Assembly (NCBI GenBank): GCA_035546355.1 | Contig: DATKEH010000248.1 | Location: 1-21,089 of the forward strand | DNA: 21,089 nucleotides | DNA from: DATKEH01 sp035546355 | Lineage (GTDB): Bacteria > Acidobacteriota > Thermoanaerobaculia > Multivoradales > JAIOJS01 | Direction of reading: 5' to 3' | The notes under the pieces: model-generated | What the model was told of the DNA's origin: nothing | The model's database searches: none | The model's input: the letters and a program-made list of their open reading frames with translations, nothing else | Made by a program: the position numbers and the translations under genes | Shown here: positions 8,320 through 15,060 of the stretch, in pieces | How positions within the stretch are numbered: the first letter of the stretch is position 1 | How the letters are laid out: the number at the start of each line of letters is the position of its first letter

Positions 8320-9105
8320 ATGCCCGAGAGCGACCCTGCGGCGGTCTGCCCCGAGTGTGACGGGCGGGGCTGGGTGGTGGCGGCCGACGGCGGCGCGGGC
8401 AGCGCCCGCCCCTGCCTCTGCCGCCACGCCGACGTGGTGCCGCGCCTGGTCGCCGCCAGCGGGGTGCCGCCCCGCTACCTGGGGTGCAACCTCGGCAACT
8501 TCCAGGTCGAGCAGCAGGGAGTGCGCGACCAGCTGCTGGCCGCCCGATCGGTCGCCTCGCGCTACGTCGAGGAGTTCCTCGGCCCCGACGGTCGGCGCCG
8601 CGAGTCGGGGCTGCTGTTCATCGGGCCCCCGGGCGCCGGCAAGACCCATCTCGCCACCGCCACCCTGCTCGAGATCGTCCGCCGCTATCGGGTGCGCGGC
8701 CGCTTCGTCGACTTCACCTCGCTGATCTTCCAGATCCAGTCGACCTTCGACGCCGCTACCCAGGAGACCAAGCAGGGGGTGATGGAGCCGGTGATGTCGG
8801 CCGACCTGCTGGTGCTCGACGAGCTCGGGGCGCAGAAGCCCACCCCCTGGGTGAGCGAGGTGCTCTACCTCGTCCTCAACACCCGCTACACGCGCCGCCT
8901 GCCGACGCTGTTCACCACCAACTACCGGCTCGAGGACGGCGCGGCGGGAGCGTCGCTCGACCGCGGCGCCGGGCCGCCGGCGCGCGAGCTGCTGTCGCAC
9001 CGCATCCCGGCGATGCTGGTGAGCCGGCTGTGGGAGATGGCGCGGCCGGTGGTGATCGAGGCCGCCGACTTCCGCCAGCAGGTCAAGAGTCACCAGCACG
9101 CGTAG
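8320..9105 (+). CDS. DnaC/DnaI/IstB-type AAA+ ATPase with N-terminal cysteine cluster
   Basis: The 261-residue product has four N-terminal cysteines (C10, C13, C32, C34 in CPEC...CLC) likely to bind a metal. The AAA+ core follows: Walker A GPPGAGKTH (102-110), Walker B LLVLDELG (163-170), sensor 1 FTTN (198-201) and the arginine-containing SRLWEM near 235. This is the layout of DnaC/DnaI helicase loaders and of IstB. No transposase lies nearby, so a chromosomal helicase-loader-like role is favoured over IS21 IstB. The ATG follows the -10 box directly. The gene begins 47 nt after hspR and seems to have its own promoter. The exact partner (replicative helicase or other) cannot be told from the sequence. 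Confidence 0.85.
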   Translation: MPESDPAAVCPECDGRGWVVAADGGAGSARPCLCRHADVVPRLVAASGVPPRYLGCNLGNFQVEQQGVRDQLLAARSVASRYVEEFLGPDGRRRESGLLFIGPPGAGKTHLATATLLEIVRRYRVRGRFVDFTSLIFQIQSTFDAATQETKQGVMEPVMSADLLVLDELGAQKPTPWVSEVLYLVLNTRYTRRLPTLFTTNYRLEDGAAGASLDRGAGPPARELLSHRIPAMLVSRLWEMARPVVIEAADFRQQVKSHQHA

Positions 9106-9115
9106 GCGAGACCGG

Positions 9116-9152
9116 CCGGGCGGAGGGTGGCCCGAACCTCGGCCCCGCCCGG
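9116..9152 (+). terminator. Inverted repeat after the DnaC-like gene
   Basis: 8-bp arms CCGGGCGG / CCGCCCGG with a 21-nt loop, starting about 10 nt past the stop. No T-tract follows. It could act with the stronger hairpin at 9184-9211. Confidence 0.25.
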
Positions 9153-9183
9153 GGACGGCGCCGGATACGTGCTCTGGGAAGGC

Positions 9184-9211
9184 GGCTCTCGGCGCCGAGC
9201 CGCCGAGAGCC
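9184..9211 (+). terminator. Strong hairpin in the 9106-9432 gap, possible terminator
   Basis: Perfect 11-bp inverted repeat GGCTCTCGGCG / CGCCGAGAGCC with a 6-nt loop and no T-tract. The 327-nt gap around it holds no convincing gene: the open frame at 9127-9402 looks like composition-driven Arg/Gly/Pro/Ala sequence. The gap contains this hairpin, the weaker repeat at 9116-9152 and the promoter at 9416. Confidence 0.4.
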
Positions 9212-9415
9212 TCGCCGGCGCCTCCGCTCGCCGTCGCGCCGCACCCATATCGACAGCTGGAGGAGGGTGGGCTCTGCGCTCGGCGGGAGGCCCCTGGCGG
9301 GGCCGAGGTCCGGGCCACCCCCCGCCCTCCGCGAGTCGACCGGCGACGAGCTCTGGCGGTGGCGGGGCGGCGGCGGTGACAGGGATGGATGACGGGGTCT
9401 GATCGCCGCGTACCG

Positions 9416-9424
9416 TGATAGCTT
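9416..9424 (+). promoter_or_regulatory. Extended -10 promoter for the SpoIID-like gene
   Basis: TGA-TAGCTT, with a start predicted near 9431, two nt before the TTG at 9433. This argues for the TTG rather than the upstream in-frame GTG at 9415. Confidence 0.5.
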
Positions 9425-9432
9425 GCGGGCGC

Positions 9433-11730
9433 TTGGTCAGACACACTCCTCTCGTGGCCTGGGCGGCGCTCGGGCTGGTGGCGGCGTTCGCCGGTGGCTG
9501 CCGGTCGGCGGCCCCGCCTGCGCCGGCCGCGAGTGCGGTGCCGCCACTGGCGCCGGCAGAGCCGGCGGTGCCGGCAGAGCCATCGCCGCCGCCGCTCGAG
9601 GCCGCACCCGAGCCGGCCGAAGCGCTCGCCGTCGCCGAGCCGGAACCGCTGCCGCTGTCGATCCCGGTGAGCGTGCGCGTCGGTCTGCTGACCGATCAGA
9701 AGGCGGTGAGCTTCGGCAGCGGCCTGCGGGTCGAGGCGAGCGGCCAGGCGGTGGCCGAGAGCGCGCCGTTGCGCATCGAGCCCGCTTCCGGCGGCACCGA
9801 GGCGGGGATCTTCCGGCTGCAGGTCGCGGCGCTGCGCGACCCGGGTCAGGCCGAGTCGCTGGCGGGGCGGCTGGCGCGCGCCACCGGCCAGCCGGCCGAG
9901 GTGGTGCTCGACGCCGAGACCGGCTTCCACCGCGTGCGCCTGGGGCGCTACCCGACCCGCGAGGCCGCGGAGGCGGCGCGGCGCCAGCTGACGGTGCACG
10001 GCGTCACCCAGGCGTGGGTGGTGGAGGAGGGGGGGGGGGTGATCGACCCGGCGCTGCGCGTGATCCAGGGGAAGCAGGCGCAGCGGCTGCCGGGGCGCTG
10101 GCTCGTCGTCCGCCGCAGCGACGGCGAGGGCGTGGAGGTGGCGGGCAAGCGCTACCGCGGGGCCGTCCTGGTGTACTTGAACGACCGCGGCACGCTCAAC
10201 CTGATCAACGAGCTGCCGCTCGAACAGTATCTGCGCGGCGTGGTGCCCAAGGAGCTGGGTCCGGAGGCCTACCCCGAGCTCGAAGCGTTGAAGGCGCAGG
10301 CGGTGGCGGCGCGCACCTACACCGTGCGCAACCTCGGTGAGTTCCTCCAGGAGGGGTACGACATCTGCGCCACCCCGCGCTGCCAGGTCTACGGCGGCAT
10401 GGGGGTGGAGCACCCCCTCTCGGACCGTGCGGTGGCCGAGACCGCCGGCCAGGTGCTGCTCTGGCAGGGCTCTCCCGTCGACGCCCTCTACAGCTCGACC
10501 TGCGGCGGCCACACCGAGGACGTGGAGCTCATCTTCCCGCTCAAGCGCGACCCCTATCTGAAGGGCGTGCCCTGCGTCGAGGGGGGGGTGGCCCGGCTCG
10601 GCGGCGGCCTCTCGCGGTCCGCTCGCTTCCCCGCCACGGTCATGCAGGCGTTGGTGCCGCCCGAGCCGGCGCGCAGCGAGGGAGCGAAGCTCGGCGCGCG
10701 CCTCCACCGCCTGGCTCTGCTCGCCGGGCTGGTGCCGCCGCCGCTCACCCTCGACAGCCTCGAGCCGCAAAGGGTGCGCCGGTTCGTCGTCGGCCTGTTC
10801 GATCTCGCTCTCGACGCGCGCCTCTTCGTCGCGCCGGAGGACCTCTCCTACCTGCTGCAGGAGCCGCCCGCGGACTGGGGGGACGACGACCTGCGGCTGG
10901 CGGCGTTCTTCGTCAAGGCCGACCTCGGCGACGCCGGGCACGGTCCGCTCGACGCGGTGCGCCAGGAGGAGCTGCTCTACCGGCTCGCCCTCTACCTGCG
11001 CGTCCTCGAGCCCACGGCGGTGCGCTTCCACGCCCTCGAAGACGGGGCGCTGGTGGTGCGCGAGGGCGGCGAGGTGGAACGCGTGCCGCTGCCCTCGCCG
11101 CTGCTGGCGTTCCGCCGCCTGGGCGACGAGATCTATGGCGGCGATCTGTCGTTGGTCGCCGGCGATCGCCTGCAGCTGCTGCGCCACCGCGAGCGGCTGG
11201 TGACGGTGATCCAGGAGGTCGAGCGCGAGGGGGTGGCCTACGACCGCAGCAGCAGCTACAGCTCGTGGACCCGCTTCCGCAGCGATCGCCAGCTGGCGCA
11301 GGCGGTGCAATTGCGCTACCCGGGCTTTGCCTTCCGCTCCTTCGAGGTGCTCGAGCGCGGCGTCTCGGGGCGGGTGGGCAGCATCCGGCTGCACGGCAGC
11401 GACGGCAGCAGCGAGGTGGTGGAGGGGCTGGCGGTGCGCTGGACGCTCGACGTCCCCGACACCCTGTTCACCGCCAAGCGCCTGCAGCCGGCCGGGGGGG
11501 AGCCCGGCTGGCTGTTCAGCGGCAAGGGGTGGGGGCACGGCGTGGGGATGTGCCAGGTGGGCGCCTACGGCATGGCGCTGCGCGGCCACGACTACCGCCA
11601 GATCCTCACCCACTACTACAGCGGCGCCACTCTCGGACGGGTGGTGACCGCCACGGTGGCCGCCGCGCCGACCCGGGCGGGGACAGAGCCCCGCCCCTAC
11701 GACCGGGGCGCGAGGCCCGAGCGGCCGTAG
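9433..11730 (+). CDS. Lipoprotein with SPOR domain nested in an enlarged SpoIID/LytB domain
   Basis: SpoIID/LytB proteins cleave or promote cleavage of peptidoglycan glycan strands; SPOR domains bind denuded septal glycan. The 765-residue product has a lipoprotein signal (AAFAGGC, Cys23) and a Pro/Ala/Glu linker (24-75). A SpoIID-N-like strand segment follows (VRVGLLTDQKAVSF, about 81-94), then a SPOR domain (about 125-198), then the SpoIID core. The core has LPLEQYLRGVVPKELG (Glu in the catalytic region), ALKAQAVAARTYTVRN, STCGGHTEDVE and, at 693-712, WLFSGKGWGHGVGMCQVGAY. About 300 residues separate the CGGHTE and GHGVGM motifs, longer than in classical SpoIID, with a helical insertion. TTG is chosen from the promoter position and signal peptide. 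An 11-G tract lies at 10029-10039. The outer-envelope location is inferred. Confidence 0.88.
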   Translation: MVRHTPLVAWAALGLVAAFAGGCRSAAPPAPAASAVPPLAPAEPAVPAEPSPPPLEAAPEPAEALAVAEPEPLPLSIPVSVRVGLLTDQKAVSFGSGLRVEASGQAVAESAPLRIEPASGGTEAGIFRLQVAALRDPGQAESLAGRLARATGQPAEVVLDAETGFHRVRLGRYPTREAAEAARRQLTVHGVTQAWVVEEGGGVIDPALRVIQGKQAQRLPGRWLVVRRSDGEGVEVAGKRYRGAVLVYLNDRGTLNLINELPLEQYLRGVVPKELGPEAYPELEALKAQAVAARTYTVRNLGEFLQEGYDICATPRCQVYGGMGVEHPLSDRAVAETAGQVLLWQGSPVDALYSSTCGGHTEDVELIFPLKRDPYLKGVPCVEGGVARLGGGLSRSARFPATVMQALVPPEPARSEGAKLGARLHRLALLAGLVPPPLTLDSLEPQRVRRFVVGLFDLALDARLFVAPEDLSYLLQEPPADWGDDDLRLAAFFVKADLGDAGHGPLDAVRQEELLYRLALYLRVLEPTAVRFHALEDGALVVREGGEVERVPLPSPLLAFRRLGDEIYGGDLSLVAGDRLQLLRHRERLVTVIQEVEREGVAYDRSSSYSSWTRFRSDRQLAQAVQLRYPGFAFRSFEVLERGVSGRVGSIRLHGSDGSSEVVEGLAVRWTLDVPDTLFTAKRLQPAGGEPGWLFSGKGWGHGVGMCQVGAYGMALRGHDYRQILTHYYSGATLGRVVTATVAAAPTRAGTEPRPYDRGARPERP
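10029..10039 (+). repeat. Homopolymeric G11 tract inside the SpoIID-like gene
   Basis: Eleven consecutive G residues encode part of the EEGGGV linker after the SPOR domain. Runs of G8 (10581-10588) and G7 (11494-11500) occur in the same gene. Slippage here would truncate the protein before its SpoIID core. Confidence 0.9.
11675..11696 (+). terminator. Hairpin at the 3' end of the SpoIID-like gene
   Basis: Perfect 8-bp inverted repeat GGGCGGGG / CCCCGCCC with a 6-nt loop, inside the last codons and about 34 nt before the stop. It sits ahead of a convergent junction with ndh, where a terminator is expected, but lacks a T-tract. Confidence 0.35.
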
Positions 11731-11784
11731 GGGGGCGACCGAGGGACCTCGTCCGTGGGCGGGTGGCTGCCACGTCGCGCCGGC

Positions 11785-13011
11785 CTAGAACCGACTCAGA
11801 TCGCGGCCGAACACCGCCGCCTTCGCCCAGTCGAACAGCACCTTGACCTTGTTGGGGAAGCTCACCAGCCTGGTCAAGTAGACCGAGCGCCAGAACAGCC
11901 AGGCCGTGCGGCCGCTCCACTTGACGTGCGGGAGGTCGGCCAGCGCCCGGCCGCCACCGATGTAGGCGAGCATGCCGAAGGAGTGGGCGGTGAAGGGCGC
12001 CACCGGCCGGCCGCGCAGCAGCCGCGCCAGGGCGCGCCCCAGGTACTTGCCCTGCTGCTGCGCCATCTGGGCGGTGGCGGGGAGCGGCGGGTCGCCGACG
12101 GCGGCGCAGTCGCCGAGCGCCCACACCCCCTCGCGGCCGGAGACCCGCAGCGTCTCGTCGACCGGGATGCGCCCCGCCACCAGCTCGATGCCGAGCGAGC
12201 GGACCAGCGGCATCGGGGCATTGCCGCCGGCCCACACGATCAGCCCGCAGGGGACCGCCTCGCCGCCTGCCAGCAGCACCCGCCGCGCCTCGATGGCCTC
12301 GACCTTGGCCCCCAGCCGCACCTCGATGCCTTCGCGCAGGAAGTGCTCGCGGGTGTAGCGGGCCAGCGCCTCGTCGAAGCCGCTCAGCAGCCGCTCGAGG
12401 GCTTCCACCAGCACCACCCGTACCTGGCCCACGAGCTCGGGGTAAGCGCGCCGTAGCTCGTCGTCGATCAGGTCGGCGAGCTCGCCGGCGATCTCCACGC
12501 CGGTGGGGCCGCCACCGCACACCAGGAAGGTCAGCCGGCGTCGCAGCTCGTCCGGATCGAGCCCCGGCACCTCGGCGGCGGCCATCTGCTCGAGCACCCG
12601 GCGGCGGATGGCGCGGGCGTCGCCGATCTCCTTGAGCACCAGGGCGTGCTCGCCGACACCGGGCACGCCGTAGTCGGCCACCTGTGCCCCCACCGCGACC
12701 ACCAGCAGGTCGTAGGCCAGGGGGAACTCCTCGCCGGTGACCGCCGAGCGGCAGAGCACCTGTCGCAGCTCCCAGTCCACCCGCTCCGCCGCCGCCTCCA
12801 GGAAGTGCACGTGCGACAGCCGCGGCCGCACCGGCTCGAGGATGCTGCGCAGCTCCACCGTCCCCACCGTCGCCGAGGGCAGCAGCGGCGTGAACAGGAA
12901 GTGGTTCCGCGGGCTCACCAGGGTGGTCTCGATCGCCCCGCGCCGCAACGCGCGCAGCAGCGAGTAGCCGCCGAAGCCGCAGCCGAGCACCACCAGGCGG
13001 GGCAGGGGCAT
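11785..13011 (-). CDS. ndh: Type II NADH dehydrogenase (NDH-2), FAD-dependent
   Basis: Single-subunit, non-proton-pumping NADH:quinone oxidoreductase on the inner face of the cytoplasmic membrane. The 408-residue product has an FAD-binding Rossmann motif LGCGFGGYS (9-17), then NHFLFTPLLPSATVGTVE, which is typical of NDH-2. A second, NADH-binding motif FLVCGGGPTGVEIAGEL lies at 162-178, the FAD-contacting VWALGDCA at 297-303 and TAQMAQQQGKYL at 313-324, the quinone-site region. The C-terminal part (365-408) has amphipathic helices with Trp/Phe and Lys/Arg expected to anchor it to the membrane. The ATG at 13011 coincides with the transcription start predicted from a TATGAT box, so translation is probably leaderless. 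It stands alone, convergent with the SpoIID-like gene and divergent from the acyl-CoA dehydrogenase. The 54-nt convergent gap 11731-11784 shows nothing else. Confidence 0.94.
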   Translation of the reverse strand: MPLPRLVVLGCGFGGYSLLRALRRGAIETTLVSPRNHFLFTPLLPSATVGTVELRSILEPVRPRLSHVHFLEAAAERVDWELRQVLCRSAVTGEEFPLAYDLLVVAVGAQVADYGVPGVGEHALVLKEIGDARAIRRRVLEQMAAAEVPGLDPDELRRRLTFLVCGGGPTGVEIAGELADLIDDELRRAYPELVGQVRVVLVEALERLLSGFDEALARYTREHFLREGIEVRLGAKVEAIEARRVLLAGGEAVPCGLIVWAGGNAPMPLVRSLGIELVAGRIPVDETLRVSGREGVWALGDCAAVGDPPLPATAQMAQQQGKYLGRALARLLRGRPVAPFTAHSFGMLAYIGGGRALADLPHVKWSGRTAWLFWRSVYLTRLVSFPNKVKVLFDWAKAAVFGRDLSRF

Positions 13012-13017
13012 CAGGCG

Positions 13018-13023
13018 ATCATA
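13018..13023 (-). promoter_or_regulatory. -10 box for ndh (leaderless)
   Basis: TATGAT on the minus strand ends 7 nt before the A of the ndh ATG, so start of transcription and start codon coincide. No extended TGn. Confidence 0.58.
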
Positions 13024-13048
13024 CGGCCGCTGGCCGGCCCCGCGCCTC

Positions 13049-13057
13049 TGCTACGAT
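13049..13057 (+). promoter_or_regulatory. Extended -10 promoter for the acyl-CoA dehydrogenase operon
   Basis: TGC-TACGAT; the predicted start near 13064 leaves a 10-nt leader that is essentially the GGAGG ribosome site (13064-13068) ahead of the ATG at 13074. It lies only about 26 nt from the divergent ndh box, so the two promoters share one short control region. Confidence 0.6.
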
Positions 13058-13073
13058 CCGTGTGGAGGTGCCC

Positions 13074-14285
13074 ATGCTCGACGTGTCCGCCAGCGACGCC
13101 CCAGCCGACGCCGCGGCCGCCGGGGTCGACTTCGCCCTCACTCCCGAGCAGGCGTTCATCCAGGAGACGGCGCGCGAGTTCGCCCGCCGCGAGGTCGACC
13201 CCATCGTCGACGAGAGCGACGAGGCGCAGCGCTTCCCGATGGAGGTGATGAAGAAGGCCGGCGAGCTCGGTTTCCTCGGCATCATCTTCCCCGAGGAGTA
13301 CGGCGGCGCCGGCCTCGGCTACGTCGAGTACGTCCTGGTGGTCACCGAGCTGTCGGCGGTCGATCCCTCGGTGGGGATCAGCGTCGCCGCCCACAATTCG
13401 CTGTGCAGCAACCACATCTACAACTTCGGCAGCGAGGAGCAGCGGCAGCGGTGGCTGGTGCCGCTGGCCCGCGGCGAGAAGATCGGCGCCTGGAGCCTCA
13501 CCGAGCCCGGCGCCGGGTCGGACGCCGGCGGCACCCGCTCGGTCGCCGAGAAGGTCGACGGCGGCTGGGTGCTCGACGGCGCCAAGACCTTCACCACCCA
13601 CGGCTCGGTCGGCGACGTCTGCGTGGTCTTCGCGGTCACCGAGCCCGAGGCGCCCAGGGGGCGGCACATCTCCGCCTTCGTGCTCGAGAAGGGGATGGAG
13701 GGGTTCCGCCCCGGCAAGAAGGAGAACAAGCTCGGCATCCGCGCCTCCGACACCGCCGAGGTGGTGATGGAGCGCTGCTTCGTCCCCGACGAGCACCTGC
13801 TGGGGGAGCGTGGCACCGGCTTCAAGCAGGCGATGGAGGTGCTCGACGGCGGCCGCATCTCGATCGCCGCCCTCGGCCTCGGCACCGCCATCGGCGCCTA
13901 CCGCACGGCGCTCGCCTATGCCCAGGAGCGCGAGCAGTTCGGCAAGCCGATCGCCGAGTTCCAGGCCATCCAGTTCGCCCTCGCCGAGATGGCGACCCGC
14001 ATCGCCGCCGCCGAGGCGTTGACCTTCGCCGCCGCCGACGCCATGGACCGCGGGCTGCCGGTGACGCTGATCGCGTCGCAGGCCAAGCTGATGACCAGCG
14101 AGGCGGCCGTCTTCTGCTCCGAGCGCGGGGTGCAGATCCACGGCGGCTACGGCTTCGTCAAGGACTATCGGGCCGAGAAGTACTACCGCGACGCCAAGAT
14201 CTGCACCATCGGCGAGGGCACCAGCGAGATCCAGCGGCTGGTGATCGCCCGCCAGCTCCTGGGGCGGCAGCGCCGCAAGCCGTGA
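13074..14285 (+). CDS. Acyl-CoA dehydrogenase (short/branched-chain or butyryl-CoA type)
   Basis: FAD enzyme that oxidises acyl-CoA to trans-2-enoyl-CoA and passes electrons to ETF. About 403 residues. Helical N-terminal domain (FALTPEQAFIQETAREFARR, then LGFLGIIFPEEYGGAGL), the middle beta domain with AWSLTEPGAGSDAGG (FAD/substrate signature), and the C-terminal domain with AYAQEREQFGKPIAEFQAIQ and GVQIHGGYGFVKDY. The catalytic base is the Glu of TIGEGTSEIQR, as in short- and medium-chain enzymes rather than in isovaleryl-type enzymes, where it is moved. ATG 13074 is preferred over the in-frame GTG at 13062 because GGAGG precedes it by 5 nt. The stop overlaps the epimerase GTG (GTGA). Coupling to methylmalonyl-CoA epimerase suggests branched-chain or odd-chain acyl-CoA breakdown; chain-length specificity is not certain. 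Confidence 0.93.
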   Translation: MLDVSASDAPADAAAAGVDFALTPEQAFIQETAREFARREVDPIVDESDEAQRFPMEVMKKAGELGFLGIIFPEEYGGAGLGYVEYVLVVTELSAVDPSVGISVAAHNSLCSNHIYNFGSEEQRQRWLVPLARGEKIGAWSLTEPGAGSDAGGTRSVAEKVDGGWVLDGAKTFTTHGSVGDVCVVFAVTEPEAPRGRHISAFVLEKGMEGFRPGKKENKLGIRASDTAEVVMERCFVPDEHLLGERGTGFKQAMEVLDGGRISIAALGLGTAIGAYRTALAYAQEREQFGKPIAEFQAIQFALAEMATRIAAAEALTFAAADAMDRGLPVTLIASQAKLMTSEAAVFCSERGVQIHGGYGFVKDYRAEKYYRDAKICTIGEGTSEIQRLVIARQLLGRQRRKP

Positions 14286-14695
14286 TCCGCCACATCGAGC
14301 ACGTCGGCATCGCGGTGCGCTCGATCGCCGAGGCGCGGCGCCTCTACGAGATCCTCGGCCTCACGGTGGAGGCGATCGAGGAGGTGCCCCACGAGGGCGT
14401 GCGGGTGGCCCTCATCCCCTGCGGCGAGAGCCGCATCGAGCTGCTCGAGGCGACGCGGGACGACTCGCCCATCGCCAGCTTCCTGGAGCGGCGCGGCCCC
14501 GGCCTGCACCACCTCTGCCTGGCCACTGACGCCCTCGGCGACGACGACGCGAAGCTGCGTGCGGCCGGCCTGCAGGTGCTCCGTGGCGAGCCCACCCGCG
14601 GCGCGGGCGGCTGCTGGGTGCAGTTCGTCCACCCCAGGAGCGCCGGTGGCGTGCTGCTCGAGCTGGCGCAGCCGGTCGAGGAGGTGAAGCCGTGA
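14282..14695 (+). CDS. mce: Methylmalonyl-CoA epimerase
   Basis: Vicinal-oxygen-chelate fold metalloenzyme that interconverts (S)- and (R)-methylmalonyl-CoA between propionyl-CoA carboxylase and methylmalonyl-CoA mutase. The 137-residue product is the usual length. It opens with IEHVGIAVRSIAEARRLYE (metal His7) and continues with LGLTVE, VRVALIPCGESRIELLE, GPGLHHLCLATD (metal His near 81) and GGVLLELAQP (metal Glu near 129). The GTG start overlaps the acyl-CoA dehydrogenase stop and its own stop overlaps the next GTG. Neither the carboxylase nor the mutase is in the window, so only this step of propionate metabolism is seen here. Confidence 0.93.
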   Translation: MIRHIEHVGIAVRSIAEARRLYEILGLTVEAIEEVPHEGVRVALIPCGESRIELLEATRDDSPIASFLERRGPGLHHLCLATDALGDDDAKLRAAGLQVLRGEPTRGAGGCWVQFVHPRSAGGVLLELAQPVEEVKP

Positions 14696-15015
14696 ACCCT
14701 GGGTCGATCGTCATCCTGCACCTGTCGCAGCCCACCGAGAAGTTCTGGGGCGTGTTGCTGCGCCTGGCTCCCGAGGGGGTCACGGTGCGCGGCATCAACC
14801 TCCCCAGCTTCGACGACTGGGCCCGCTCGGTGGCGCGCCAGGAGGCGAGCCTCGACCTGACCACCATGTTCGTGCCGCTCTTCCGCGTCGAGCGCATCTT
14901 CCTCGACGAGCAGGTCGGCGAGGTGGAGAGCTACCGCCAGCGCTTCGAGCGCATGGCCGGGGTCACGGTCGAGGAGTACCTCGGCATCGCGGGCGGCGGC
15001 GCGGCGCCGTTCTGA
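14692..15015 (+). CDS. Small conserved-looking protein coupled to methylmalonyl-CoA epimerase, function unknown
   Basis: 107-residue soluble protein that I do not recognise. It begins NPGSIVILHLSQPTEKFWGV, a strand-rich pattern reminiscent of a small beta-barrel, followed by LLRLAPEGVTVRGINLPSFDDW, then FVPLFRVERIFLDEQ and a final helix ending VTVEEYLGI. No signal peptide, membrane span, cysteine cluster or catalytic motif is visible. The GTG start overlaps the epimerase stop by 4 nt (GTGA), so it is translated with the acyl-CoA dehydrogenase and epimerase. Codon bias matches the neighbours, which supports a real gene. A regulatory or accessory role in acyl-CoA metabolism is a guess from position alone. 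Confidence 0.8.
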   Translation: MNPGSIVILHLSQPTEKFWGVLLRLAPEGVTVRGINLPSFDDWARSVARQEASLDLTTMFVPLFRVERIFLDEQVGEVESYRQRFERMAGVTVEEYLGIAGGGAAPF

Positions 15016-15040
15016 GCCCGGCCCCGACGAGCGGTCTCCT

Positions 15041-15056
15041 CGCGGCCGCCGCCGCG
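15041..15056. terminator. Possible bidirectional terminator hairpin at a convergent junction
   Basis: Perfect 6-bp inverted repeat CGCGGC / GCCGCG with a 4-nt loop in the 45-nt gap between convergent genes. No T-tract on either strand; judged by position only. Confidence 0.3.
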
Positions 15057-15060
15057 CGGT

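Noticed and set aside
7440..8320. Search for grpE and dnaJ in the dnaK operon
   Set aside because: Only Hsp20 and the HspR-like repressor are present; neither GrpE helices nor an HPD J-domain motif occurs in the window.
8320..9105. IS21-type IstB helper with mobile element
   Set aside because: No IstA transposase, inverted repeats or target duplications nearby; the cysteine cluster and chromosomal context fit a DnaC-like protein better.
9127..9402. 91-codon open frame in the gap after the DnaC-like gene
   Set aside because: GTG start without ribosome site; Gly/Arg/Pro/Ala-rich composition; contains the 11-bp hairpin and no motif. More likely noncoding.
8269..11613. Long open frame (1114 codons) on the minus strand opposite the ATPase and SpoIID genes
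   Set aside because: Same artefact: antisense to genes with clear motifs, no ribosome site or recognisable domain.
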